Part shown: positions 1-8,740 of the stretch, piece after piece
Layout of the letters: the number at the start of each line of letters is the position of its first letter
Position numbering within the stretch: the stretch's first letter is position 1
DNA from: CAZHGD01 sp964531735
GTDB lineage: Bacteria > Armatimonadota > UBA10988
Length of the DNA: 26,992 nt
Assembly: GCA_964531735.1 (NCBI GenBank)
Contig: CAZHGD010000101.1
Coordinates: 1 to 26,992, forward strand
Reading direction: 5' to 3'
Program-made: the position numbers and the translations under genes
Notes under the pieces: model-generated
What the model saw: the letters and a program-made list of their open reading frames with translations, nothing else
What the model was told of the DNA's origin: nothing
Database searches by the model: none

Positions 1-635
1 TAAGGCCACCAGCCGCGCAGCACGACCAGTACGACGGCCAGCACACCCGCTGGGAGATAGGCGGCCAACGGGGCGCAGCGGCGCTGCTCCCAGCGGTGGG
101 CGTGGTGGCTGAGGCGCGCCAGCAGCGGTGCCAGCAGCCACGAGATGAGCAGCAGATAGGCCAGGAACCACAGGTGCGCCCAGGTGGCCTGGTTCAGCCG
201 GCCGAAGAAGCGCGGCAGGAACTCCAGGAACGTCAGGCTGGTCGGCTCGCACCACCGCAAGCCGCTGGGACGCAGATCGCGTCCTTCCAGCAGGCCCACG
301 TAGCGGATGATCGGGCACACCAACAACATGCCGCCCAGCAGCGGCGGCAACAGCCGCTGCGTCCGGGCGAGCAGAAACCGCGGCACGCCCTGCCGCCGCA
401 ACGAGCCGCAGGCGACTCGGCCGGCCAACATGAAGAACCCCGGCATGATGTAGAGATGGCACAGCCGGACCAGCCCTTCGGCCGGCCACCACCGCACCTG
501 CCCACCCACCAGGACGAACGGCAGACTGGTGAACGGCAGCAGCACATGGAACAGCAACACCGACGCGCAGAGAAACACGCGCAGTTGGTCCAGGTCGGCC
601 CGCCAGCCGTCACGCGCGATGGCATCGGTACTCAT
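1..635 (-). CDS. Acyltransferase family 3 membrane protein (partial, C-terminus off window)
   Basis: The reading frame opens at an ATG at 635 and runs off the left edge after about 211 residues, without a stop. The N-terminus (R-A-D-L-D-Q-L-R-V-F-L, then a hydrophobic stretch ending in F-H) has the usual acyltransferase-3 start, in which the D-x-L-R segment precedes the first membrane helix and its conserved His. Further hydrophobic segments follow, and a H-L-W-F-L motif, also typical of this family, lies near residue 165. Such integral membrane enzymes transfer acyl groups to sugars or envelope glycans. The ATG overlaps the stop of the LamG-like gene by four bases (ATGA), and there is no clear Shine-Dalgarno sequence, so translation is probably coupled. 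The acyl acceptor cannot be told from this fragment. Confidence 0.75.
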   Translation of the reverse strand, partial: MSTDAIARDGWRADLDQLRVFLCASVLLFHVLLPFTSLPFVLVGGQVRWWPAEGLVRLCHLYIMPGFFMLAGRVACGSLRRQGVPRFLLARTQRLLPPLLGGMLLVCPIIRYVGLLEGRDLRPSGLRWCEPTSLTFLEFLPRFFGRLNQATWAHLWFLAYLLLISWLLAPLLARLSHHAHRWEQRRCAPLAAYLPAGVLAVVLVVLRGWWP

Positions 636-1324
636 CGGCCGGTCGCCAAGCGCCACAGCGACTCACCATCCAGCGCCGCCGACAACAACCAGACGTCGCC
701 CAGGTGCCCCACCAACGGGTAGGCATCACGGCGCCCGGGGTAGTTGCCCAACACCAGCTTGCTCCGCGACGCGGGGGGCGCCACCGTGGTCTCGACGCCC
801 ACGGTCTCTTCGGCATTGGTGAACAGACGCAGCACGTGCCCGTCGTGAACCGCCGCCAGGTGCACCCAGTGCTGCGCCGGCAACCAGCGGGCCGGTGTGG
901 CCAACTGCAGCGGCTTCGCCTCGCCCGTGCCCATCTGGAAAATGGCCATGCCCCACCCGACGCGCAACCGGTAGCCGCCGGGGTCTGTGTCGGACCGTCG
1001 GCAGACCACCTCCATTGCCTGGTTGCCCGCTCCCGGACGCACCCAGGCCGCCACCGTGAACGGTGGCTTGAGATCCAGTGCAGCGTGGCTCGGCACCTCG
1101 ACGCCGGCGTTGGCGCGCGGTAGCAGTTCGAGCGCCAGGCCGAACGGCGCGTCCGACGGCTTCGGCGCCGGCTCGCCGAACGCACGGCCGTGCAGCTTCC
1201 ATGGCCCGTCGTCGCGGACCACGGCGCCCTCGAGGTGCATCGGCCAATGGGCCACCACAGCGTCAGGCGCCGCCTGGGCCGCAGCGGTGGCACCGAGCAG
1301 CAGACACAGCCACCTAGCGCGCAT
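632..1324 (-). CDS. Secreted LamG/concanavalin A-like domain protein
   Basis: This is a 230-residue protein. The N-terminus (M-R-A-R followed by a hydrophobic run ending A-Q-A-A) looks like a cleavable signal peptide of about 18 residues. The rest fits a single LamG / concanavalin A-like jelly-roll: an early 'V-A-H-W-P' strand, 'F-T-V-A-A-W-V-R-P' near residue 90, 'W-V-H-L-A-A-V-H-D-G' near residue 155, and a closing 'G-H-L-G-D-V-W-L' strand. Such domains usually bind carbohydrate or protein outside the cell, and no enzymatic motif is visible. The start ATG at 1324 lies inside the upstream gene's end (11-bp overlap) and has a GGAGG with a 9-nt spacer, so the two genes are co-transcribed. A role as an accessory binding protein for the upstream secreted enzyme is inference. 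Confidence 0.8.
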   Translation of the reverse strand: MRARWLCLLLGATAAAQAAPDAVVAHWPMHLEGAVVRDDGPWKLHGRAFGEPAPKPSDAPFGLALELLPRANAGVEVPSHAALDLKPPFTVAAWVRPGAGNQAMEVVCRRSDTDPGGYRLRVGWGMAIFQMGTGEAKPLQLATPARWLPAQHWVHLAAVHDGHVLRLFTNAEETVGVETTVAPPASRSKLVLGNYPGRRDAYPLVGHLGDVWLLSAALDGESLWRLATGR

Positions 1325-4199
1325 AGGCTTCCACCTCCGAGATGGTGACGAACCGGCCCGGCGCGGCCGTCACCCAGACGCGCACGGCCTCGACGGCCAA
1401 CGGCGCGAAGGCGGCCTCCAACCGTTGCGCGTCGACGCGTCTGAGCGGCGCCAGGTCACGCCACTGCCCACCCACGCGCCCCTGCGCCGTCGCCTCACCG
1501 ATGTCGGCCGAGTAGACCACCAGACGGCCGACGGTGGCCGCCTGCTTGAACTCGACGGCCAGCCACTCGGGCCACTTGCCGGCCTGGCCGTTGCGCCAGA
1601 CCATGCCACCGATGACGCCGTCGATGACCCGTTCGGGCGTCGACCCATAGGTCGAGCGGCTCGACACCTGGACCCGCGGGCCCAGGTCCTCGAAGGCCAG
1701 GTTGCCCGGTCTGCGGCGCGCCGCTTCCTGCGCCGCGATCTCGCCCGTCACCGCCGCCAGCGAGTACCGGCCCGCCAGCGCCTGGTCAGGCGTGTAGAGG
1801 TGTACGGCGTAGGTCCCGAACCGGTCGCGCAACCGACCGCCGGCAATCGACACCGAGCGCCCCTCCGAGACGACGTACCACCGGCCCGTCGTCTGGTCGG
1901 GCAGCGTCAGCTCGGCATCCACCGGTGCCGTGGCACAGCTCACCGCGATCAGCAGCGGCTGGCCGGCCACCGTGCGCAGGACGGCCTGGACCGGCGCGCC
2001 AGCCGGCGCGACGGCCACCGGACGGCTGCTCTCCAGCGCCAGCACCCACGGCTCCAGCAAGCGGGTCTCGCGCGTCACGAAGGGGATGCCCTGGCCCACG
2101 TCCGGGTAGTTGCGCGTGTGCGCGTAAGTGTACCAGGCACACCCGGTGGCGCCGTTCACCACCGCCTGCCACCACTGGTTGCGCAGTTCGGTCAGATTCG
2201 GCGCGCGGTTGTTGGCCCGGCCATAGTCGCCGTAGTTGAAGGCCTGCGGCACCACGTAGGTGCCGCGCCAGCCGTCGGAGGACTCCACCGCCTTCTGGAT
2301 GAACCGGCTGGTCTTGCCCAGATCCTGCGCTGCCAGACCGCCCTTGATGAACAGCGGGTACGGGTCCGGCATCAGGATGTCGCCGCCTTCACGGTACTTC
2401 GCCACACCGTCGAGGCTGTCGTTCAGCATGACGCACGGATGGTATGGGTCCTCCTCGGCGATCACGCGTCGCACTTCGGCCAGCCGCTCCGGCAAGGCCG
2501 GCCGCAGTTCGGGCTCGTCGGCCAGGTACCAGCCGAACACCGCGCGGTGGCCCTTGAGCGCCCGCACCCGCTGGCGCAGCCGCTCGGCCTCGTCGGCCGA
2601 CAAAGGGCGGCCCCAGGCCTCATCGCTCATCATCGCCGACGACGGGTACGGGTAGCTGGCGACCATCAGCCCCGCCGCCGCGACCGCGTCGAGGTAGACC
2701 AGTTGCTCGGCGTCCTTGCGGTACTGCGCGTTGTAGTCGAAGAAGACGTTGCAGCCGTAGTCCTTGATGGTGCGGTACTCGTCCGGCGGCGGCGAGAACC
2801 ACCCGAGGGGCAGGAGCGGCTGGCCGTTGAGCCGCGTGACGCGGTGCTCGTCGATCCGGATCTCCACCGGCGCCGGGGGCACCTTCGCCAGCGGCACCAC
2901 CGCCCGGTAGGCTTCACGGTCACCCGCGTGGAGCGAGGCCACCACCTCGTAGCGCCCCTCGGCCAGCTCCTTGAGCGGCACGCGGAACTCGGTCTCGCGG
3001 GCCACCGGCAGGTCGGCCGTCTGGCTGAGCACGGTCTCGCCGTGCTGTAGCCGCACGCGGAGGCGATGGCCCGCGAGCGCCGCCTCGGGCAGCCCGCAGA
3101 CCACCTGACCGGCCACCGCGTCGAGGCGCTGCGTGGCGTAGATGGTGTTGCGGTAGCTCGGCCGCGTCAGCCGGATCGCCAACGGCGTGTAGCGCACGTT
3201 GACCGGGAACTGCTGCACGCTCAGCGGCGTGCTGGTGGCCCGGTCCAGCACGCTCAGCCGCAGCATCTGCTCGCCTTGCCGTGCCACCGGCACCGTCAGG
3301 GTCAGTTCGCGGCCTTGGTCGCTGTCCAGGCCGACCGTCACCGTCTGGGCCGGCCCGGTGCCCTGCGCGTCGACCAACTCGGCCACCAACTTGGCAAACC
3401 CGAACCGGCCACCCTGGTTGGTCAGGTGCGTTCGCGCTTCGAGGTGCAGACGCCCCTGCGATTCGACCACCTGCAGACGGTACGGCGCTCTGACCGACCA
3501 GAGGTAGGGCTCGAGGTCGGCGCCCTGCACGCGCAAGGCCGCGAACTGGGTGGGTTGGTGGAAGCCGCCATTGAGCGGCACGAACGTGCTCAGCTCGGCC
3601 GTGCCGCCGGCGTGCCGCTCGCGGGCCAGGTTGACGCCCCACGGCTGCCGACTGCGCGCGGTCAGCCCGAGTTCGGCCAACGGCACCGCCAGCTCGACGG
3701 TCCACGCCCCCGCCTCGCGTCCGCTGCGGGCCTCGATGCCGGCGTTCCAGGCCGTGGTGTGTACGTGCCCGCCTTGCCGCACCTGCGAGTCGTAGACAGT
3801 GCCCAGCGGGTTGACCGCGATGTGGAAGTACTCCACCTGGTCACCGTCGGGGTCGATGAACAGCTCGACGCAGTCGTCGCGGAACACCGACTGGTCACGT
3901 CCCGTCACGACGGCCTTCAGGCCGGGCAGGTTCGGCTCCTCCGCCCGCACGGCCAGGAACAGTCGGCGGCCGTCGCTGCAGAACTGGAACCGCGTCTGCG
4001 CCGGCGCCTGGCGGCCCGGCTCACCGAGCAGCTGGAACCCGGTCGACCACTTGCCGGCGGCCCAGCAAGCATCGTCCAGCCGGCCGTCGAGCACCGGGGC
4101 CACGTGGCACCGCGGCGCCGTCACCGACACCGGGGCGCCTCGCGCCACACCGACGGCCACCAGCCACAACCCGAACAGCCAAGTCCGTTTGCGCCGCAT
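1314..4199 (-). CDS. Secreted multidomain putative glycoside hydrolase (CBM9-like, TIM barrel, discoidin-like)
   Basis: A 961-residue protein when started at the ATG at 4199. This start has GGAGG seven bases upstream and puts a signal peptide (M-R-R-K-R then hydrophobic, ending V-A-R-G-A) at the N-terminus. A longer frame to 4265 adds 22 unlikely residues. Residues about 25-230 match a CBM9-like module: 'P-V-L-D-G-R-L-D-D-A-C-W', 'D-D-C-V-E-L-F-I-D-P-D-G', 'F-H-I-A-V-N'. Residues about 440-760 look like a clan-A TIM barrel, with 'L-P-L-G-W' at its start and 'G-W-Y-L-A-D-E-P-E' containing Glu562 as a candidate acid/base. The last 115 residues resemble an F5/8 type C (discoidin) domain ('R-V-I-D-G', a terminal 'I-S-E-V-E-A-Y'). 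It probably acts on an extracellular glycan of unknown identity, and it could also be a non-catalytic barrel. It is the first gene of a minus-strand operon. Confidence 0.75.
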   Translation of the reverse strand: MRRKRTWLFGLWLVAVGVARGAPVSVTAPRCHVAPVLDGRLDDACWAAGKWSTGFQLLGEPGRQAPAQTRFQFCSDGRRLFLAVRAEEPNLPGLKAVVTGRDQSVFRDDCVELFIDPDGDQVEYFHIAVNPLGTVYDSQVRQGGHVHTTAWNAGIEARSGREAGAWTVELAVPLAELGLTARSRQPWGVNLARERHAGGTAELSTFVPLNGGFHQPTQFAALRVQGADLEPYLWSVRAPYRLQVVESQGRLHLEARTHLTNQGGRFGFAKLVAELVDAQGTGPAQTVTVGLDSDQGRELTLTVPVARQGEQMLRLSVLDRATSTPLSVQQFPVNVRYTPLAIRLTRPSYRNTIYATQRLDAVAGQVVCGLPEAALAGHRLRVRLQHGETVLSQTADLPVARETEFRVPLKELAEGRYEVVASLHAGDREAYRAVVPLAKVPPAPVEIRIDEHRVTRLNGQPLLPLGWFSPPPDEYRTIKDYGCNVFFDYNAQYRKDAEQLVYLDAVAAAGLMVASYPYPSSAMMSDEAWGRPLSADEAERLRQRVRALKGHRAVFGWYLADEPELRPALPERLAEVRRVIAEEDPYHPCVMLNDSLDGVAKYREGGDILMPDPYPLFIKGGLAAQDLGKTSRFIQKAVESSDGWRGTYVVPQAFNYGDYGRANNRAPNLTELRNQWWQAVVNGATGCAWYTYAHTRNYPDVGQGIPFVTRETRLLEPWVLALESSRPVAVAPAGAPVQAVLRTVAGQPLLIAVSCATAPVDAELTLPDQTTGRWYVVSEGRSVSIAGGRLRDRFGTYAVHLYTPDQALAGRYSLAAVTGEIAAQEAARRRPGNLAFEDLGPRVQVSSRSTYGSTPERVIDGVIGGMVWRNGQAGKWPEWLAVEFKQAATVGRLVVYSADIGEATAQGRVGGQWRDLAPLRRVDAQRLEAAFAPLAVEAVRVWVTAAPGRFVTISEVEAYAR

Positions 4200-4206
4200 C
4201 GACGAG

Positions 4207-4211
4207 CCTCC
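4207..4211 (-). promoter_or_regulatory. Shine-Dalgarno fixing the start of the CBM9-like glycosidase
   Basis: GGAGG on the minus strand lies 7 nt before the ATG at 4199. This selects the start that places the signal peptide at the N-terminus over the longer in-frame start at 4265. Confidence 0.8.
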
Positions 4212-4281
4212 GGTGTCGGGCGTTGTTCGCCGCCCGTCGCAGCCATCCTGTCGGTCGAGCGCCACCGGCTGTGGGCTGTGC

Positions 4282-4287
4282 TATCCT
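4282..4287 (+). promoter_or_regulatory. Candidate -10 element upstream of aldo/keto reductase
   Basis: TATCCT preceded by GC lies 29 nt before the ATG at 4317, in the 117-bp divergent gap with the minus-strand glycosidase gene. No convincing -35 box is seen 16-18 bp upstream. It resembles the GC-TATGGT elements at 5327 and 16614 only in the first five bases (GCTAT), so this is a weak call. A GGGAG ribosome binding site at 4303-4307 serves the gene. Confidence 0.3.
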
Positions 4288-4316
4288 TGCTCTCGACCAT
4301 CTGGGAGTAGCGCACC

Positions 4317-5285
4317 ATGGCGGCAGAAGCCCCGCTGTCTCTGGAGACCACTCGCATCGTCGGCTTGACGACGACCCGGTTGGGTCTCGGCTGCTGGTCG
4401 TTCGGCGGCGCCCAGTGGGGCGGTCAGGAAGACGCCGAGTCCGTGGCCACTACCACCGCCGCGATGGCCGCCGGCGTGACGCACTTCGACACCGCCATCG
4501 CGTACGGCGGCGGCCGCAGCGAAAGCGTCCTCGGCGGCGTGCTCGGCGACCGTGGCCCAGACCTGTTCGTGGCCTCGAAACGCGTGGCCACCGACACGGC
4601 CGACGAAATGGTGCAGGCGGTCGATGAGAGCCGCGCCCGGCTGCGGCGCGACTGCATCGACCTCTACTACATCCACTGGCCCCGCGCCGGCGTCGATCTG
4701 CGCCCGGCGATGGAAGGCCTCGAGCGCTGCCGCGCCGCGGGCAAGATCCGCGCCGTCGGCGTCAGCAACTTCTCCTGCGAGCAGATGGACCTGGCCCGCG
4801 AAGTGGGCACCATCGATGCCCACCAGTTCTGCTACAACCTCTACTGGCGCTTCGCCGAGCGTGAGATCATCCCCTACCTGCTGGCCCACCGCATCGTCGG
4901 CGTGACCTACAGCAGCATCGCCCAGGGCCTGTTGACCGGCAAGTTCGCCCAACAGCCCACCTTCGCCGCCGATGACATCCGGCCGCACACCACGCTGTTC
5001 GACCCGGCCGTCTACCCGCACCTCTGGGCCGCCACCGAGCAACTGCGCCCGCTGGCCGAGCAGTGCGGCCGCAGTCTGGTGGAACTGGCCATCGGCTGGG
5101 TCCTGTCGCAGCCCGGCAGCGACGCGGTTCTCGTCGGCGCGCGCCGGCCCGACCAACTGGCCGCCAACCTGCGCGCCGGCCAAGGCACCCACGATCCGGC
5201 CATCCTCGACGCCATGACCGCCATCTCCGACGAAGCCTGCACCCACGTGCCCGACACCGGCAATATCTTCCGCTACTACCCCTGA
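4317..5285 (+). CDS. Aldo/keto reductase
   Basis: A 322-residue NAD(P)H-dependent oxidoreductase of the AKR superfamily, which reduces aldehydes, ketones or sugars in the cytoplasm. The complete catalytic tetrad is visible: Asp58 (H-F-D-T-A), Tyr63 (A-Y-G-G-G), Lys88 (A-S-K-R) and His120 (Y-I-H-W-P). Later family landmarks are 'G-K-I-R-A-V-G-V-S-N-F' near residue 150 and the nucleotide-binding end 'V-L-V-G-A-R-R-P-D-Q-L' near residue 280. Length is normal for the family. The start ATG has GGGAG nine bases upstream. It is the first plus-strand gene of the sugar-catabolic stretch, separated from the GH42-like gene by 99 bp that hold a separate promoter. Its substrate is unknown. The sequence looks like the YajO/Tas-type 'oxidoreductase' branch that often sits with carbohydrate genes. 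Confidence 0.93.
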   Translation: MAAEAPLSLETTRIVGLTTTRLGLGCWSFGGAQWGGQEDAESVATTTAAMAAGVTHFDTAIAYGGGRSESVLGGVLGDRGPDLFVASKRVATDTADEMVQAVDESRARLRRDCIDLYYIHWPRAGVDLRPAMEGLERCRAAGKIRAVGVSNFSCEQMDLAREVGTIDAHQFCYNLYWRFAEREIIPYLLAHRIVGVTYSSIAQGLLTGKFAQQPTFAADDIRPHTTLFDPAVYPHLWAATEQLRPLAEQCGRSLVELAIGWVLSQPGSDAVLVGARRPDQLAANLRAGQGTHDPAILDAMTAISDEACTHVPDTGNIFRYYP

Positions 5286-5303
5286 GCCCGGCGTCGCTGC
5301 GTA

Positions 5304-5332
5304 TTGCATCGCCATATTGTCTCTGCTATGGT
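5304..5332 (+). promoter_or_regulatory. Sigma-70-like promoter for GH42-like gene
   Basis: TTGCAT (5304-5309), a 17-bp spacer, then TATGGT (5327-5332) preceded by TGC (extended -10). The predicted transcript starts near 5339, about 45 nt before the ATG at 5385. The same GCTATGGTA core occurs upstream of the gene at 16645, which strengthens the call. The promoter lies inside a longer open frame that starts at TTG 5304, which argues against that longer start. Confidence 0.6.
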
Positions 5333-5371
5333 AATACGCACCGGCCTGGCACCGCGAAGCGCGAGCCGGGC

Positions 5372-5378
5372 GAGGAGG
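5372..5378 (+). promoter_or_regulatory. Shine-Dalgarno fixing the GH42-like start
   Basis: GAGGAGG lies 6 nt before the ATG at 5385. No other in-frame candidate start has such a site. Confidence 0.85.
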
Positions 5379-5384
5379 CAGCGC

Positions 5385-7571
5385 ATGGCAGGCGCGAAGC
5401 ACGACGTGTTCTGGTTCGGTGGGCAGTATGTGCCGGTGGCCAAGGCGCCCGAGGTGGGACTGGAGCACTGGGACCACGACATCCGGCAGTTGCGCGAGCT
5501 GGGGTTCACCGCGTTCCGCGGGTTCGTGTCATGGGACCGCATCGAGCGTGAAGAGGGCCAACGCGACTGGACCTTCCTCGACCGGGCACTCGACCTGGCC
5601 GCGACCCACGACGTCAAGGTGCTGCTCAGCCTCGGCGGCGTGTTCGGCAACCTGGCCGGCGTGTACCCACCGCAGTGGCTGGTCCGCGACTACGGCTGCC
5701 AGCAGCCGCTGCCCGACGCCTCGCGCCGCCGCGACCCGCGGCCGTCGGGTCCGCGGCAGAGCGTCTGCATCGACGACCCGATCTACCGCGCGAAGGCCCG
5801 CGCCTTCGCCATCGCCGTCATCGAGCGCTATGCGCCGCATCCGGCGTTGGCGGGCTGGGTGTCCTGGAACGAGCCGGCCAACACGCCCTGCTTTTGCGAA
5901 CACACGCAGGCCCGGTTCCGTGCCTGGCTGCAGAGCCGCTACGACAGCCTGGCGCAACTGGTCGACGCCTGGAGCCTGGAGTTCCCGGTGTTGTACCGGC
6001 AGTGGGCCGAGGTCGAGGCGCCGAGCGGCGTCGGCTTCCTGCACGGCGGCTACCAGCCGTGGCTCGACTGGCACACCTTCCTGCAGACCAACCTGACCGA
6101 CGCGTTGCTGGAGTACGCCGAACTGGTGCGCCAGCACGATGGCGTGGGTCATCCGAACACGGTGAACTTCACGCCCGGCGAGCTGACCAGCGCGGCGGTG
6201 GCCAAGGGCCTGAACATCTGGGACATCGGCCGCGGGCTGGAACGGCCGGGCATGTCGGCCTACTCGCTCTGGGACCCGCCGCAGGTCGACCCGGTCGAGG
6301 CCGCCTCGCGTTACGCGCGCATGCGCAGTGTCTCCACCGCGCCGGGCCGCCCCTGGTTCGTGGTGGAGACCGAAGCCGGACCGGTGTACTGGGTCCACGG
6401 CATGGTGCCACGCTACACGCGCACACCCGACCGCCTGCTGCGCTACTGGCAGATGGTCGCCCACGGCGCCAAGGCCATCTTCTGCTGGATGTACCGCAGC
6501 CGCGTGGGCAATGCGCAGGCGGGCGAGTTCAACCTGCTGGCCTGGGACGGGTCACCAACCGAGCGAGCCCGCGCCACCGGCGACATGGCGCGGGTAATCA
6601 ACCAGCACGCCGATGTCTTCATGAACCGCTTCCCGCGCGCCGAGGTGGCCATTCTGGCCGCGCACAGCACCGATCTGCTCTACCGCTGTGAGACGCAGGA
6701 GGCGTCGCCGGCCAACTTCCGCAACTACTGGCAGCGCTCGTGGCTGGGCGCCTACCGCCAGCTCTGGGCACGCCACATCCCCGCCGAGTTCATCGACGAT
6801 ACGCACCTCGTCGCGGGCGACCTGGCGGCCTACCGGGCCATCCTGGTGCCGTTCCACGTGAACCTGACGCCGGAAGTGGCCGAGGGTCTGGCGCGCTACA
6901 TCGCGCAGGGCGGCACCGTCGTGGCCGACTTCCCGCTCGGCATGAAGGACAACGGCGGCAACTTGCTGATGCAGTCCCCCGGTCCGGTCCTGCGCGAGGT
7001 GTTCGGCGCCTGGGCCAACGACGCGTGCCCCGTCGATGCTACCGAGGATGACATCACGCTGGGCCACCAGACGCTGACGCCGCTCGACTTCCGCCAGGAG
7101 CTGTACCCGCTGGACGGCACCGAGGTGATCGGTCGCTGGCGCGACGGCAGCGCGGCGGTGGTCGCACGGCGGCACGGCCGAGGCCGCGCGGTGCTGGCCG
7201 GCACGCTGCTGTTCGCCAACGACGGCGCGGCGGCGGCCGACCTGGTGGCGAAAGAACTGAACGACGCCGGCGTGCGACCCGACGCGGTGACGACCGCCCT
7301 CGGCGGCACCACCGACGAGGCCTTGGCGCGCGTCGAGGTCAGCGTGCAATGGTCGCTCGACCGCACGCGGCGTCTGGTCATGGTGCTCAACCACAACGCC
7401 GAGCCGGTGCAGTTGACGGTCACGCTGCCCGGCTGCGCGACGGACGCCGCCACCGCGGTCGATCTGCTGACGGGGCAGCCGCTGTCGGCCGAACAGGCCA
7501 CCGGTGACCTCGTCCTGACCGTCGAGCTGGCCGGCAAGGCCGTGTGCGCCGTCGACCTGCCGGGCCGCTGA
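5385..7571 (+). CDS. GH42-like beta-galactosidase
   Basis: A 728-residue protein without a signal peptide, so probably cytoplasmic. The N-terminal 400 residues follow the GH42 pattern: 'F-W-F-G-G-Q-Y' at the start, 'D-I-R-Q-L-R-E-L-G-F' and 'W-D-R-I-E-R-E-E-G' (the W-x-x-x-E-P-x-x-G region), then 'G-W-V-S-W-N-E-P' with Glu163 as the likely acid/base, and 'F-V-V-E-T-E-A' with Glu328 as the likely nucleophile. Residues from about 420 look like the GH42 trimerisation domain ('Y-R-A-I-L-V-P', 'Y-I-A-Q-G-G-T-V-V-A-D-F'). A small beta-domain follows. GH42 enzymes remove terminal beta-galactose from oligosaccharides, and the true substrate here is not known. A glycine-rich 'L-G-G-V-F-G-N' replaces the usual 'T-P-T' strand, so specificity may differ. 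The gene has its own promoter and a strong ribosome binding site. Confidence 0.85.
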   Translation: MAGAKHDVFWFGGQYVPVAKAPEVGLEHWDHDIRQLRELGFTAFRGFVSWDRIEREEGQRDWTFLDRALDLAATHDVKVLLSLGGVFGNLAGVYPPQWLVRDYGCQQPLPDASRRRDPRPSGPRQSVCIDDPIYRAKARAFAIAVIERYAPHPALAGWVSWNEPANTPCFCEHTQARFRAWLQSRYDSLAQLVDAWSLEFPVLYRQWAEVEAPSGVGFLHGGYQPWLDWHTFLQTNLTDALLEYAELVRQHDGVGHPNTVNFTPGELTSAAVAKGLNIWDIGRGLERPGMSAYSLWDPPQVDPVEAASRYARMRSVSTAPGRPWFVVETEAGPVYWVHGMVPRYTRTPDRLLRYWQMVAHGAKAIFCWMYRSRVGNAQAGEFNLLAWDGSPTERARATGDMARVINQHADVFMNRFPRAEVAILAAHSTDLLYRCETQEASPANFRNYWQRSWLGAYRQLWARHIPAEFIDDTHLVAGDLAAYRAILVPFHVNLTPEVAEGLARYIAQGGTVVADFPLGMKDNGGNLLMQSPGPVLREVFGAWANDACPVDATEDDITLGHQTLTPLDFRQELYPLDGTEVIGRWRDGSAAVVARRHGRGRAVLAGTLLFANDGAAAADLVAKELNDAGVRPDAVTTALGGTTDEALARVEVSVQWSLDRTRRLVMVLNHNAEPVQLTVTLPGCATDAATAVDLLTGQPLSAEQATGDLVLTVELAGKAVCAVDLPGR

Positions 7572-7684
7572 CCGGGCGGTCTGGCAACACGGCGACGGCG
7601 GCCCTCGGCGAGCGGCGCGACCCGTTGGTCGCCCACCCATGGCCAACTGCTTGCAGGCTGGGACCCGGCAGGGAACCTGACGCC

Positions 7685-8725
7685 ATGAGCTACGACATCG
7701 GCCTTCGCACCATCCAACTCGAACCCACCGACCGCCTGGCCCATACCGAATACGTGAGCCACTGGGAGCTGATCCGGCAGGTCACCGGCCGCGATCCCGA
7801 GAAGGACGGGCAGGCGCACCTGGCCTTCGCCGACGCCTGGGACATGGACTTCTGCTGGTCGGTGCATGACGGCATCGTCAACTGGGGCGCCCAGGGCCGG
7901 GTGACCGACATGGGCCATGCCGAGTGGCTCGATGGTGGGGTCGACCGGCGCGACACGGTCTACTGCCCGTTCACCGACGTCGAGCAGGTGCTCGCCTTCG
8001 ACGCCGTGGAGGAGTACGGTCTACCCGACTTCGACGAGCTGGTCACGGCCTACGAGAACCACTGGCAAGCGGCACAGCAAGCGCGGCCGAACCAGGTGTT
8101 CACCGGCGGCTATTACAAGACCATGGTCTCGGGTGCCATTCAGTCCTTCGGCTGGGAGATGCTGCTGCTCGCCGCGGCGCAGCCGGAGCGGTTCACCAAG
8201 GTGCTCGACAGCTTCTTCCAGTACACGCTGTACCACGTCAAGGCCTGGGCGAAGACCTCGGCGCCGGTGTTCATCCAGCACGACGACATGGTCTGGACCA
8301 GCGGCGCATTCATGCACCCGAGCTACTATCGCGAGGTGATCTTCCCGCGCTTCGCTCAGCTCTGGCAGGTGCTGCACGACGCCGGCAAGATCGTCCTGTT
8401 CTGCTCCGACGGCACCTTCACCGAGTTCGTCGACGATCTCGCTGCCGCCGGCGCCGACGGCTTCATCTTCGAGCCGACCACCGATCTCGACTACATCGTC
8501 GAGCACTACGGCCAGACCAAGTGCATCGTGGGCAGCAAGGTGGACTGCCGCACGCTCACCTTCGGCACCATCGACGACGTCCGCCGCGAGCTGGACGAGA
8601 CGCTGGCGCTGGCCAAAGGCTGCCCCGGCTTCATGGTCGCCGTGGGCAACCACATCGCCAGCAACGTGCCGCTGGACAACGCGCTGTTCTACATGGACTA
8701 CCTGCGCGAGCACTGGGCCCGCTGA
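7685..8725 (+). CDS. Uroporphyrinogen decarboxylase (URO-D) family protein, probable methyltransferase type
   Basis: A 346-residue protein of the URO-D/MtaA-like fold. Visible family features are 'H-D-D-M-V-W' near residue 199, 'F-P-R-F-A-Q-L-W-Q-V-L-H-D-A-G-K-I-V-L-F-C-S-D-G', split here into two conserved segments, 'A-D-G-F-I-F-E-P' around residue 260, and the closing 'V-G-N-H-I-A-S-N-V-P-L-D-N' segment. In this branch the proteins are not heme enzymes. Many are corrinoid or cobalamin methyltransferases, or uncharacterised partners of sugar-catabolic genes. The start ATG at 7685 is chosen because the conserved region begins there. The 113 bp upstream contain no clear promoter, and the ribosome binding site (AGGGAA) is weak. 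It is followed after 15 bp by the dehydrogenase gene, so the two are probably co-transcribed. Substrate unknown. Confidence 0.8.
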   Translation: MSYDIGLRTIQLEPTDRLAHTEYVSHWELIRQVTGRDPEKDGQAHLAFADAWDMDFCWSVHDGIVNWGAQGRVTDMGHAEWLDGGVDRRDTVYCPFTDVEQVLAFDAVEEYGLPDFDELVTAYENHWQAAQQARPNQVFTGGYYKTMVSGAIQSFGWEMLLLAAAQPERFTKVLDSFFQYTLYHVKAWAKTSAPVFIQHDDMVWTSGAFMHPSYYREVIFPRFAQLWQVLHDAGKIVLFCSDGTFTEFVDDLAAAGADGFIFEPTTDLDYIVEHYGQTKCIVGSKVDCRTLTFGTIDDVRRELDETLALAKGCPGFMVAVGNHIASNVPLDNALFYMDYLREHWAR

Positions 8726-8740
8726 GCCAAGGAGCCCGCC

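Noticed and set aside
987..3050. A 687-codon plus-strand open frame opposite the CBM9-like glycosidase
   Set aside because: Its translation is Arg/His-rich with no recognisable domain, while the minus strand carries clear domains, signal peptides and ribosome binding sites.
3066..4310. A 414-codon plus-strand open frame before the aldo/keto reductase
   Set aside because: It is antisense to the glycosidase and its composition is typical of GC-rich shadow frames.
5304..5384. Extended TTG start for the GH42-like gene
   Set aside because: The extension covers the promoter, while the ATG at 5385 has an excellent ribosome binding site and begins where homology would.
4281..5477. A 398-codon minus-strand open frame opposite the aldo/keto reductase
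   Set aside because: The aldo/keto reductase tetrad on the plus strand is unambiguous. The antisense product has no motif.
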